Below, piece after piece: positions 1 to 6,891 of a stretch of 12,166 bases of DNA (its first letter is position 1; each line of letters starts with the position of its first letter). Origin of the DNA: an uncultured Clostridia bacterium (GTDB taxonomy: Bacteria; Bacillota; Clostridia; Christensenellales; Borkfalkiaceae); assembly GCA_937888935.1 (NCBI GenBank), contig CALARO010000278.1:1-12166 (forward strand), written 5' to 3'. Both the position numbers and the translations under genes were made by a program. The notes under the pieces are model-generated. The model worked only from the letters and a program-made list of their open reading frames with translations. It was not told where the DNA came from and searched no databases.

Positions 1-360
1 GCGGCGATGGACGACGATTTCAACACCGCGCTTGCTTTAAGCGATCTGTTTGCGATTTTCAAAGAAATCCGCGCGGATCTCGCGGCGAAAAACGGCAGGG
101 CGATCGCGCTTGCAAGGCAGGTGCAAAAAACCTATTCTCTGCTCGGTTTATTCGAAAAGAAGCCTTGCGATTATCTCGCGTGGTACGACAAGGCACACGA
201 AGAAACCGTTCCCGAAGCCGTGCTTGCGATTGCGGAAGAGAGAAAGGCGGCGCGTGCGGCGAAAGACTGGGCGAAAAGCGACGAGCTGCGCGAAAAACTC
301 GCGGCACTCGGCTACGCGGTGAAAGACAAAAAAGACGGCTACGATTTATCGAAAATCTGA
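1..360 (+). CDS. cysS: Cysteinyl-tRNA synthetase, C-terminal fragment (5' end outside window)
   Basis: This is the last 119 codons of an enzyme that charges tRNA-Cys with cysteine in the cytoplasm. The frame is open from base 1 and ends in TGA at 358-360. The fragment opens with the MDDDFNTA block that begins the DALR anticodon-binding region of CysRS. Near its end it has the family's closing signature ERKAARAAKDWAKSDELREKL, followed by the short GYAVKDKKDGYDL tail. The HIGH and KMSKS catalytic motifs and the zinc site lie upstream, outside the window. The in-frame ATG at 7-9 is internal, not the start. The gene is 48 bp upstream of alaS on the same strand, so the two synthetase genes may be co-transcribed. 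Seen: the motifs. Known: the family assignment. Inferred: the operon link. Confidence 0.93.
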   Translation, partial: AAMDDDFNTALALSDLFAIFKEIRADLAAKNGRAIALARQVQKTYSLLGLFEKKPCDYLAWYDKAHEETVPEAVLAIAEERKAARAAKDWAKSDELREKLAALGYAVKDKKDGYDLSKI

Positions 361-408
361 GCCGCAAGCGAACATAAAACAACGAATTTTAACAGAGGTA
401 AAACCGAT

Positions 409-1212
409 ATGAAAGAATATACAAGCGAAAGTTTGCGCGAAATGTATCTCAGCTTTTTCGAGAAACGCGGGCATAAGGTGATCCCTTCCGCCTCGCTGAT
501 TCCCGAAAACGATCCCACCGTGCTTTTCACCACGGCGGGCATGCACCCGCTCGTGCCGTATCTCTTGGGCGAGAAGCACCCGGCGGGCAAGCGGCTCACC
601 GACGTGCAGAAGTGCGTGCGCACGGGCGATATAGACGACGTGGGCGACGAACGGCATTGCACGTTCTTCGAAATGCTCGGCAACTGGTCGCTCGGCGATT
701 ATTTCAAAAAAGAAATGATTCCCTGGTCTTACGAGTTTTTAACGGGCGCGGAGTATCTGCATATCCCTTCCGACAAGCTTGCCGTAACGGTGTTTGCGGG
801 CGACGAAACCGCCCCGCGCGACGACGAGACTGCCGAGCTTTGGGAAAAGGCAGGCATTAAAAAAGAAAGCATTTACTTCATGCCGCGCGAAAACAACTGG
901 TGGGGGCCTGCGGGACTTACCGGCCCTTGCGGTACGGACACGGAAATGTTCGTGATCCGCAAGCCGAAATGCTCGCCGACGTGCAACCCCGACTGTTCGT
1001 GCGGGGCGTTTCTTGAAATCTGGAACGACGTATTCATGCGTTTCAACAAAACCGCCGAGGGCAAGTTTGAAGAATTGAAGCAGAAGAACGTGGATACGGG
1101 CATGGGGCTTGAACGCGCGCTGTGCGTTTTAAACGGCAAGTCGAGCGTATACGAAACCGATCTTTTCGAAAACGCAATCGCGAAAATCGAAGAGCTGACG
1201 GGCAGAAAGTAA
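409..1212 (+). CDS. alaS: Alanyl-tRNA synthetase, N-terminal aminoacylation part, ended by an in-frame TAA
   Basis: This 267-residue open frame is the class II catalytic core of AlaRS, which activates alanine and loads it on tRNA-Ala. The ATG at 409 has an AGAGG ribosome site 10 bp upstream. Visible blocks are SFFEKRGHKVIPSASLIP near residue 15, TAGMHPLVPYL near 42, motif 2 (RTGDIDDVGDERH then TFFEMLGNWSLGDYF, 71-99), GPAGLTGPCGTDTEMF near 166, EIWNDVFMRFN (203-213) and motif 3 GMGLER (231-236). Cysteines 188, 192, 196 and 198 form a possible metal site. The RTGDIDDVGD wording resembles, from memory, the short AlaRS type of some Firmicutes and candidate-phylum bacteria. The frame stops at TAA 1210-1212 just after LTGRK, while AlaRS sequence resumes in the same frame. 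The piece therefore lacks most of the tRNA-recognition domain and all of the editing domain. Alternatives are a pseudogene, a sequence error, or one subunit of a split enzyme. Confidence 0.93.
   Translation: MKEYTSESLREMYLSFFEKRGHKVIPSASLIPENDPTVLFTTAGMHPLVPYLLGEKHPAGKRLTDVQKCVRTGDIDDVGDERHCTFFEMLGNWSLGDYFKKEMIPWSYEFLTGAEYLHIPSDKLAVTVFAGDETAPRDDETAELWEKAGIKKESIYFMPRENNWWGPAGLTGPCGTDTEMFVIRKPKCSPTCNPDCSCGAFLEIWNDVFMRFNKTAEGKFEELKQKNVDTGMGLERALCVLNGKSSVYETDLFENAIAKIEELTGRK
1210..1212 (+). other. alaS: In-frame TAA inside alaS, at a position where relatives commonly have Tyr
   Basis: Reading codons from ATG 409, codon 268 is TAA. The same frame then gives GENEEVTRAFRVLLDHVRTA, which is ordinary AlaRS sequence, and stays open to the TAA at 2242-2244, for 611 codons in all. 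Related enzymes often read G-x-x-Y-G-[ED] here, so one change from TAC or TAT explains the stop. TAA is also the normal terminator of ftsH, mgtE and the PAP2 gene in this window, so a genome-wide reassignment of TAA is not supported. No frameshift or deletion is visible. Confidence 0.9.
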
Positions 1213-1227
1213 GGCGAAAACGAAGAA

Positions 1228-2244
1228 GTGACGCGGGCGTTTCGTGTGCTTCTCGATCACGTGCGCACGGCTACGTTTATGATCGGCGACGAGAAGGGAA
1301 TTTCGCCTTCGAACACCGATCAGGGGTATATTCTGCGGCGCATTATCCGCCGCGCGGTGCGGTACGGGCGCAAAATCGAGCTGCCCGAAGGCGCGCTTTA
1401 TAAGATCGCGGAAACGTATGTGGAAAAGTACAAAGCGGTGTACCCCGAGCTGGAAGCCAACAAGGCGCGCATTGCGGAAGAGCTGAATACGGAAGAAGCG
1501 AAATTCTCGAAAACGCTGCAACAGGGGTTGAAAGAATTCGAAAAATGCGTGAACGGCATCGAGCGCAAAAACGCGTTTATGAGCGCGAAAGATCCCGCGT
1601 ACGTACCCGAAACGGTGATCGGCGGCAAGCAGGCTTTTCATTTGTACGATACCTACGGCTTCCCCGTGGAAATCACGGCGGAAATGGCGAAAGAACGCGG
1701 CCTTACCGTAGACGTGGCGGCATACGAAGCGGCGTTTAAAGAACATCAGGAAAAGAGCAAAGCGGGGAGCGAAGGCAAATTCGCGTGCGGCCTTGCCGAT
1801 CACAAGGTGGAAACCACGAGATTGCACACGGCTACGCACCTTCTGCACGCCGCGCTGAAAAAGGTACTCGGCGAAGACGTGAATCAGAAAGGCTCGAACA
1901 TTACCGAAGAGCGGCTGCGCTTCGATTTCAACTTCCCGCGGGCGATGACGGAAGAAGAAATCAAAGCCACGGAAGATCTCGTGAACGAGAAAATCAGGGA
2001 AAATATTCCCGTGGTGATGAAAGAAATTTCGCTTGCCGAAGCCAAAGAAGAAGGCTTTACGGGACTTTTCGAAAGCAAGTACGGCGAAGTGGTGAAGACG
2101 TATTCGATCGGCGATTTCTCGCGCGAAATCTGCGGCGGTCCGCACGCGGAAAGCACGGGCGAACTCGGCAAATTCAAAATCGTGAAAGAACAGTCGAGCG
2201 GCGCGGGAATCCGCCGCATTAAAGCCGTACTGGTACACGAATAA
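1228..2244 (+). CDS. alaS: Alanyl-tRNA synthetase, tRNA-recognition and editing part, downstream of the in-frame stop
   Basis: This is the 338-residue continuation of alaS, in the same frame as the upstream piece. A GTG at 1228 could serve as a start, 15 nt after the stop. The nearest Shine-Dalgarno-like bases are TAAGG at 1210-1214, 13 nt away, which is long. Residues 2-60 include RVLLDHVRTATFMIGD and GYILRRIIRRAVRYGR, the start of the tRNA-recognition domain. Residues 135-150 (AFHLYDTYGFPVEIT) are also typical. The editing domain follows, with HTATH (H200, H204) and CGGPH (C302, H306), the four zinc ligands used to hydrolyse mischarged Ser- or Gly-tRNA-Ala. It ends at GAGIRRIKAVLVHE with no C-Ala oligomerisation domain, so even read through the protein would be about 611 residues against about 875 in E. 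coli. The domain identities are certain; whether this part is made as a separate protein is unknown. Confidence 0.9.
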   Translation: MTRAFRVLLDHVRTATFMIGDEKGISPSNTDQGYILRRIIRRAVRYGRKIELPEGALYKIAETYVEKYKAVYPELEANKARIAEELNTEEAKFSKTLQQGLKEFEKCVNGIERKNAFMSAKDPAYVPETVIGGKQAFHLYDTYGFPVEITAEMAKERGLTVDVAAYEAAFKEHQEKSKAGSEGKFACGLADHKVETTRLHTATHLLHAALKKVLGEDVNQKGSNITEERLRFDFNFPRAMTEEEIKATEDLVNEKIRENIPVVMKEISLAEAKEEGFTGLFESKYGEVVKTYSIGDFSREICGGPHAESTGELGKFKIVKEQSSGAGIRRIKAVLVHE

Positions 2245-2475
2245 GACGTTTTTTGTGGGAAAACGGCAATTTTTACGCCAAAAGGACGCTGAGTTTTGTG
2301 AAACACGCGGCGCGTGTGTATGATTTGTGAAGTTTTTCCAAATATTGATAAAAAAGCGGGGTTTGCGCCGCCAAACGCTTGAAAAATTCGGCGGCGTGTG
2401 TTAAAATGTTAAAAAGAGCAGCCCGATTTATTCGCGCGCGGCGCGGAATTTCGGGCGGGAAAGGAGAAGATACCT
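2245..2475. other. alaS-ftsH intergenic region
   Basis: This 231-bp stretch has no credible gene. It contains a small dyad (ACACGC-GGC-GCGTGT, 2302-2316) without a T-run, so I do not call it a terminator. A second weak dyad (GTTTG-CGCCGC-CAAAC, 2361-2376) lies just upstream of the ftsH promoter -35 box. The promoter and the ribosome binding site of ftsH are listed separately. Confidence 0.7.
2379..2407 (+). promoter_or_regulatory. Sigma-A-type promoter for ftsH
   Basis: The -35 box TTGAAA (2379-2384) and the -10 box TAAAAT (2402-2407) are 17 bp apart. Each differs from consensus by one base. Transcription would start near 2414, leaving a leader of about 60 nt before the TTG start codon. Confidence 0.72.
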
Positions 2476-2478
2476 TTG
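2461..2478 (+). promoter_or_regulatory. Ribosome binding site fixing a TTG start for ftsH
   Basis: AAGGAGA at 2461-2467 is followed after 8 nt by TTG at 2476-2478. The strong site at standard spacing, and the immediate MNKKSK-plus-hydrophobic N-terminus, support TTG as the real start. No ATG lies in frame nearby upstream. Confidence 0.85.
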
Positions 2479-4440
2479 AATAAGAAAAGCAAAACAATTA
2501 CATGGATAGTGCTGGGCTTGCTGCTTGTGGGCGTGCTGTTCTTTTTGTTCCGCAGCATTTTGTCGCCGAGATATGAAACTTTGGATTATTTCGCTTTTGT
2601 GGAAAAAGTGGAAGACTTAAAGCCGGACGAACCGAATGTTGTGAAGAAAGGTACTGTGGAACTTCACGTCAATCAGTATAACGTTAAGGGCATTTTTAAA
2701 TATACCGACGGATCGATTGGTTATTATGAATTGGAAGCCGGTCCGAGCTTTTTCACAGCGGATCATCCTAAGCTTCAAGAATGGGAAAAAGACTTCGGCT
2801 CGAAGATAATTCAGTTAAATTATACCGATCCGAATTCGGGCAATATCTGGTCGAGCGTGGTAACTCTCGGCGGCATTGTGCTTGTATCGGTGGTGTTTTA
2901 CCTGATTATGCGCAGCGCGGCGGGCGGCGGCAAAGTGATGAACGTCGGCAAAACCAAAGCGCATATGCAAAACAACATGAAAGTGCGCTTCTCGGACGTA
3001 GCCGGCGCGGAAGAAGAAAAAGAAGAGTTGCAGGAAGTGGTGGAATTTTTGAAAACACCCAAACGCTTTTCCGATCTCGGCGCGAGAATTCCGCGCGGCG
3101 TGCTTTTAGTAGGGCCTCCGGGAACGGGTAAAACGCTGTTTGCGAAAGCCGTTGCGGGCGAGGCGGGCGTGCCGTTCTTCTCGGTTTCCGGCTCGGATTT
3201 CGTGGAAATGTACGTGGGCGTGGGCGCGGCGCGCGTTCGCGATCTGTTTGACGTGGCGAAGAAAAATCAGCCGTGCATTATCTTCATCGACGAAATCGAC
3301 GCGGTGGGCAGACGGCGCGGCGCGGGACTCGGCGGCGGTCATGACGAGCGCGAGCAGACGTTGAACCAGATTCTGGTGCAGATGGACGGCTTTGAAACGA
3401 ACGAGGGAATTATCGTGATGGCGGCGACGAACCGCGCGGATATTCTCGACCCCGCGTTGCTGCGGCCGGGCAGATTTGACAGACAGATCAACGTGAATTT
3501 GCCGGACGTGAAGGGGCGCGAGCAGATTTTGAAGGTGCATGCGAGAAACAAACCGATTGCGCCGGACGTGAATTTCCGCACGGTGGCGCGGATTACGGCG
3601 GGATTTTCGGGCGCGGATCTTGCCAATCTTTTAAACGAAGCCGCGATTTTAACGGCGAGAAAGGGCAAGAAGCTGATCGGCAATCTCGAATTGTACGACG
3701 GCATCAACAAAGTGCTGATGGGACCGCAGAAGAAGAGCCGCGTTGTTACGGAATCGGATAAGCGGTGTACGGCGTACCACGAATCGGGGCATGCGGTGCT
3801 GGCTTGCCTGTGCAAGCATTGCGATCCGGTGCATGAAGTTTCGATTATTCCGCGCGGCAAGGCGGCGGGATACACGATGACCCGACCCGAAACGGACGAC
3901 AACGACGTATCGTATAATAAGCTTGTGGATAACATTTGTATGTCGCTCGGCGGGCGCGTGGCGGAAGAGCTGGTGATCAAGGACGTGACGACGGGCGCGA
4001 GCGCGGACTTACAGCACGTATCGGACATTGCGCGGCGCATGGTTACGCAATGGGGTATGAGCGAAAAGCTCGGACTTGTGGCGTATGATTCCGATCAGCC
4101 GGTGTTTATGGGCATGGACTACGAATACGGCGGCGGGTCGCGCAACGGGTACTCGCAGGAAACGGCGGCGGCGATCGACGACGAAGTGAGAAAACTTGTG
4201 GCTTCGGCGCATGAGCGGGCGGTGAAACTGCTTACGGAAAACCGGGCGATACTCGATAATATGTCGCGCGTGCTGGTGGAAAAGGAAACGATTTACACCG
4301 ACGAAGTGGCGATGCTGATGAAGGGCGCAACGTATAACGAAGTGATTGAGTTTATGGACGCGCAGGAAGATCGGCACGAGATCGATCCGTTTGAGAGAAT
4401 GACGAAAGTTTCGCCCGAACACACGGTGGAAGACAAGTAA
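2476..4440 (+). CDS. ftsH: ATP-dependent zinc metalloprotease FtsH
   Basis: This is the membrane-anchored AAA+ protease that extracts and degrades misfolded membrane proteins and short-lived regulators. It has 654 residues, normal for the family. Transmembrane helix 1 is at about 7-28, an extracytoplasmic domain at 29-125, and helix 2 at about 126-146. The AAA module has Walker A GPPGTGKT (213-220), Walker B IIFIDEID (268-275) and the second region of homology with its arginine fingers (about 319-337, ending RPGRFDRQ). The pore loop reads MYVGVG, with Tyr where E. coli has Phe. The peptidase has HESGH (435-439), and D511 in GASADLQH is the likely third zinc ligand. The acidic tail (about 622-654) is poorly conserved. 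It has its own promoter and TTG start. All catalytic residues are present, so it should be active. Confidence 0.98.
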   Translation: MNKKSKTITWIVLGLLLVGVLFFLFRSILSPRYETLDYFAFVEKVEDLKPDEPNVVKKGTVELHVNQYNVKGIFKYTDGSIGYYELEAGPSFFTADHPKLQEWEKDFGSKIIQLNYTDPNSGNIWSSVVTLGGIVLVSVVFYLIMRSAAGGGKVMNVGKTKAHMQNNMKVRFSDVAGAEEEKEELQEVVEFLKTPKRFSDLGARIPRGVLLVGPPGTGKTLFAKAVAGEAGVPFFSVSGSDFVEMYVGVGAARVRDLFDVAKKNQPCIIFIDEIDAVGRRRGAGLGGGHDEREQTLNQILVQMDGFETNEGIIVMAATNRADILDPALLRPGRFDRQINVNLPDVKGREQILKVHARNKPIAPDVNFRTVARITAGFSGADLANLLNEAAILTARKGKKLIGNLELYDGINKVLMGPQKKSRVVTESDKRCTAYHESGHAVLACLCKHCDPVHEVSIIPRGKAAGYTMTRPETDDNDVSYNKLVDNICMSLGGRVAEELVIKDVTTGASADLQHVSDIARRMVTQWGMSEKLGLVAYDSDQPVFMGMDYEYGGGSRNGYSQETAAAIDDEVRKLVASAHERAVKLLTENRAILDNMSRVLVEKETIYTDEVAMLMKGATYNEVIEFMDAQEDRHEIDPFERMTKVSPEHTVEDK

Positions 4441-4469
4441 AGTTTTTGCGGATAACTTGATTTTAGCGG

Positions 4470-4503
4470 AAAGCCGCGGCGCAAAGAGTTGCGCCGCGGC
4501 TTT
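4470..4503. terminator. Perfect 15-bp hairpin after ftsH, possible terminator
   Basis: The left arm at 4470-4484 and right arm at 4489-4503 pair perfectly (core AAGCCGCGGCGCAA) around an AGAG loop. The hairpin begins 29 bp after the ftsH stop, where a terminator is expected. The following T-run is only TTT before AAGAATAAGG, so termination strength is uncertain. The same stem with another loop recurs at 6935-6966, so it may also be a dispersed repeat. Confidence 0.65.
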
Positions 4504-4554
4504 AAGAATAAGGCGAATTATTTCATATTTTTTTTGTCGCGGGCGGTAAAACGC

Positions 4555-4583
4555 TTGCTTTTGAAAAAACATCGTGATATAAT
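4555..4583 (+). promoter_or_regulatory. Promoter for the triple-domain lipoprotein gene
   Basis: A perfect TATAAT -10 box (4578-4583) lies 17 bp after TTGCTT (4555-4560), a weak -35. The TTGAAA at 4561 is only 11 bp from the -10, too close to be the -35. Transcription near 4590 would give a leader of about 120 nt containing the structured region at 4612-4674. Confidence 0.65.
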
Positions 4584-4611
4584 AAAGTCGTAAAAAATTT
4601 TAATTCGCTTC

Positions 4612-4674
4612 AGGGCGCGCCCTAATTTTTTGTTTTGGCTTATCCGTAAGGATAAGCATAAGCCAAAACAAAAA
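4612..4674 (+). promoter_or_regulatory. Structured 5' leader with two mutually exclusive hairpins
   Basis: The palindrome AGGGCGCGCCCT (4612-4623) is followed by a perfect 17-bp inverted repeat, left arm 4627-4643 and right arm 4658-4674. Inside it an alternative 8-bp hairpin GCTTATCC-GTAA-GGATAAGC (4638-4657) can form. The two share bases 4638-4643 and cannot coexist. The outer stem is followed by ACCGC rather than T's, so it is not an intrinsic terminator on this strand. The lipoprotein ribosome site (AAGGAG, 4700-4705) lies 25 nt downstream. A regulatory role is inference only. Confidence 0.45.
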
Positions 4675-4712
4675 CCGCTCGGCGGCGTTCGCGGCGAAAA
4701 AGGAGAACTTAT

Positions 4713-6803
4713 ATGTATAAAAGTAACTTTTTGAAAAAGCTCGGTTTGTGCGTGCTTTCCGCGGCTTTGTGTACGGCGGCGTTCGCTTCGTGCGGCAAAG
4801 ACGGCGGCGGCGACGGCGACGGCGACGACAAAAAAATCGACGAAAATACGAATATTTCCGCCGTGGAATCGGAAAAAATCGCGGACGAAACGGCATGGAA
4901 AGCGGCGTTCGATCTCAAGAAATTCACCAACTTTTCGATGAAAACCGAAGAGAAACAAACGCGCGATTCGAAAACTTCGCTCGACGTTCTGGTGTACAAG
5001 TACACGGGCGATAAGGCGTATATTTCCGATTACTCGAAGAATGAGAAGGGCGATACCGATCGCAACGAAATGTATCTCGCCAAAACCAACGACGTGTGGA
5101 ACGCATACGGCATCGCCTACAAAAACGACGAAAAAACGCATGAAGGCGCATACGAGCTTGGCGATTCCGGGCAATATAATTATATGATGACGGGCGAAAT
5201 GGGTACGATGGCTCTTTCGCAGCTTGGTTCGATTTCTTTCGCGGACGTTTCGTACAGCGAAGAAAAGAAAGGCTATACCTACACCATGAACGGCATGGAA
5301 TGTGTGATGAAATTCGCTGACGGCTTGTTTGCCGGCTACGCGGCGAGCGGCAAATCGGGCGCGGGCGAAGAAGAAGTTTTGCGCGAAATGTCTGCGGTTT
5401 ACTATAATATCGGCACTACCGCGATCACGTTGCCGGCGGGTATGTCCACGGGCGGCAACCAGGGCGGCGGCAACCAGGGCGGCAGCGAACAGGGCGGCAA
5501 TCAAGGCGGTGGCGAGCAACCGGGCGATAAAGTAACGCTTACGAAAGAAACGGATTTCGAAGCGCTTGTTTCCGAAAAAGTCGGCGACGACGAGTGGGCG
5601 AAAGCGTTTGCGAAAGATTCGTTTACAAACTGCACGGTGAACTCCGTAATGATTGACGAAGGAAGAAAAATGACAGTCGATATTTCCGTTTTGTACGACG
5701 GAAAATACGTGCAGACGCTTCAAGTATATACGGAAGAAGACGAAAACGGAAACAAGACGAGCGAAGAAGAATCTTCTTATCTTGAAACGATTGCGAAAGG
5801 CGAGTACATTTTTTATTACGAAGACAGCAATGGCGGCTGGGAGGCGGTAAAATACGCCGAAATTCCGTGGGGTTGCGATTATACGTTGATTTGCGCCGAT
5901 TTCGGGGCGTTTTGCGGAAAGTTTATATATAGCGAAGAAAAGGGCGCATACGTATTCGACGCGAAGGGCGGCGAAGGCGTTTCTACGAATGATATTTTCA
6001 TGAGCGGAACGAGAACGTATGTGTACGCGGAAGCAAAATTCGTAAACGGCGCGTTGGCGTATGTGAAATGCACGGATAATTACGGCGAGAACTTCGCCGC
6101 CACGTTTTATGATTTCGGCAGCACTTCGGTTACGCTTCCCGACGGGGCGAAAGAAGCGGGTAAAAATCCCGTTGATCCGAACGCGCCGAAAATTAAGCTT
6201 ACGGAAGAAACCGATTATGCCGCGTTGAAATCGGAAGAAGTTTCCGAACAAGGTTGGGCGAATGCTTTTGCGGCTTCTTCGTATAAGAATTTTACCGCAA
6301 AAATTTCTTTAACGTACAAAGAACACAGCGGCGAGAAGGTTTATTTTCAAAAACTCGGCGCGCAGGGCGCGTTTGTATATCAAGACGGCGGTAGCGAGTA
6401 CGATATGTACGTTTACGATAAAGACGGCAAAGAACATTACGTGGGGATGACGGCGGACGGAAGTTATTCAAGCGACTTGCCGGAAAGTTTGATGTTGAAC
6501 GGGAAGCCTATGTTTATGCAATATATATGCTTCTGCCCCGATCTTTCGGAATTGTTCGAGAAGTTTACCTACGACGATAAAAACGGCGTGTACGTATTTA
6601 ACAGTACAGGCGAAAGCGACGTGCTTGAAACGAGCGGAAAAGAATATTATATTCTGGGCGGCGTAAGCAAATATACCGCCGTGGAAGTGAAAATCGTGAA
6701 CGGTCTGATTGCTTACGTAAAAGCGACGGATATAAACAAGAACGTATACGAAACGAAGTTTTACGATTTTGATTCTACCGAAGTACAGTTGCCGCAAAAG
6801 TGA
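4713..6803 (+). CDS. Secreted lipoprotein with three tandem copies of an unrecognised domain
   Basis: I do not recognise this family. ATG 4713 has AAGGAG 7 nt upstream. The N-terminus is a lipoprotein signal: positive MYKSNFLKK, a hydrophobic stretch to about 24, then FASC with C27 as the lipidated cysteine. A Gly/Asp tether (31-39) follows. The 696 residues then contain three diverged copies of a domain of about 200 residues, at roughly 45-243, 274-478 and 494-696. Each copy starts with an acidic stretch and W-A/K-x-AF then S/K-F/Y-x-N. Each has a Y-S/D-E/D-E/D-K-G-x-Y hairpin, a K-x-V/A-[ND]-G segment, and closes with FYDF-[GD]-ST-x-V-x-LP (YYNIGTTAITLP in copy 1). A Gly/Asn/Gln linker (247-271) separates copies 1 and 2; AKEAGKNPVDPNAP separates 2 and 3. 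The protein is probably anchored on the outer face of the membrane. No catalytic motif is visible; a binding or scaffold role is a guess. It has its own promoter and is the last plus-strand gene. Confidence 0.88.
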   Translation: MYKSNFLKKLGLCVLSAALCTAAFASCGKDGGGDGDGDDKKIDENTNISAVESEKIADETAWKAAFDLKKFTNFSMKTEEKQTRDSKTSLDVLVYKYTGDKAYISDYSKNEKGDTDRNEMYLAKTNDVWNAYGIAYKNDEKTHEGAYELGDSGQYNYMMTGEMGTMALSQLGSISFADVSYSEEKKGYTYTMNGMECVMKFADGLFAGYAASGKSGAGEEEVLREMSAVYYNIGTTAITLPAGMSTGGNQGGGNQGGSEQGGNQGGGEQPGDKVTLTKETDFEALVSEKVGDDEWAKAFAKDSFTNCTVNSVMIDEGRKMTVDISVLYDGKYVQTLQVYTEEDENGNKTSEEESSYLETIAKGEYIFYYEDSNGGWEAVKYAEIPWGCDYTLICADFGAFCGKFIYSEEKGAYVFDAKGGEGVSTNDIFMSGTRTYVYAEAKFVNGALAYVKCTDNYGENFAATFYDFGSTSVTLPDGAKEAGKNPVDPNAPKIKLTEETDYAALKSEEVSEQGWANAFAASSYKNFTAKISLTYKEHSGEKVYFQKLGAQGAFVYQDGGSEYDMYVYDKDGKEHYVGMTADGSYSSDLPESLMLNGKPMFMQYICFCPDLSELFEKFTYDDKNGVYVFNSTGESDVLETSGKEYYILGGVSKYTAVEVKIVNGLIAYVKATDINKNVYETKFYDFDSTEVQLPQK
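5451..5525 (+). repeat. In-frame minisatellite encoding a Gly/Asn/Gln linker
   Basis: Two exact 15-bp copies of GGCAACCAGGGCGGC (5454-5468 and 5469-5483) are followed by a variant AGCGAACAGGGCGGC (5484-5498) and two shortened 12-bp units to 5522. They encode GGNQG-type repeats between lipoprotein domains 1 and 2. Gain or loss of units would alter linker length without changing frame. Confidence 0.85.
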
Positions 6804-6839
6804 CAAAGCTTTTGAAATAAGGCGAGAAATAAAGGTGAA

Positions 6840-6874
6840 TTAAAGGCTTCCATCGTAACAAGGGAAGCCTTTAA
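6840..6874. repeat. 12-bp hairpin downstream of the lipoprotein gene
   Basis: TTAAAGGCTTCC (6840-6851) pairs perfectly with GGAAGCCTTTAA (6863-6874) around an 11-nt loop. It lies 36 bp after the lipoprotein stop and could act as a terminator, but no T-run follows. Confidence 0.55.
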
Positions 6875-6891
6875 ATAAGGCAGATAATATG

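Noticed and set aside
1129..2238. 369-codon minus-strand open frame antisense to alaS
   Set aside because: Its translation is rich in Arg, Phe and His and has no recognisable domain. It mirrors the GAA- and GCG-rich codon use of alaS, which avoids stops on the opposite strand.
409..2244. Genome-wide reassignment of TAA to an amino acid, from the alaS interruption
   Set aside because: ftsH, mgtE and the PAP2 gene all end in TAA at natural protein ends, and no other in-frame TAA interrupts a gene here.
2302..2316. Terminator after alaS
   Set aside because: It is only a 6-bp stem with a 3-nt loop and no following T-run.
4627..4674. Intrinsic terminator upstream of the lipoprotein gene
   Set aside because: The stem is T-rich on the left and A-rich on the right, with ACCGC after it, so no U-tract follows on the plus strand.
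4518..6251. 577-codon minus-strand open frame antisense to the lipoprotein gene
   Set aside because: It has low-complexity Arg/Phe/Ala composition with no domain, runs through two promoters' worth of non-coding DNA, and is explained by codon bias of the real gene.
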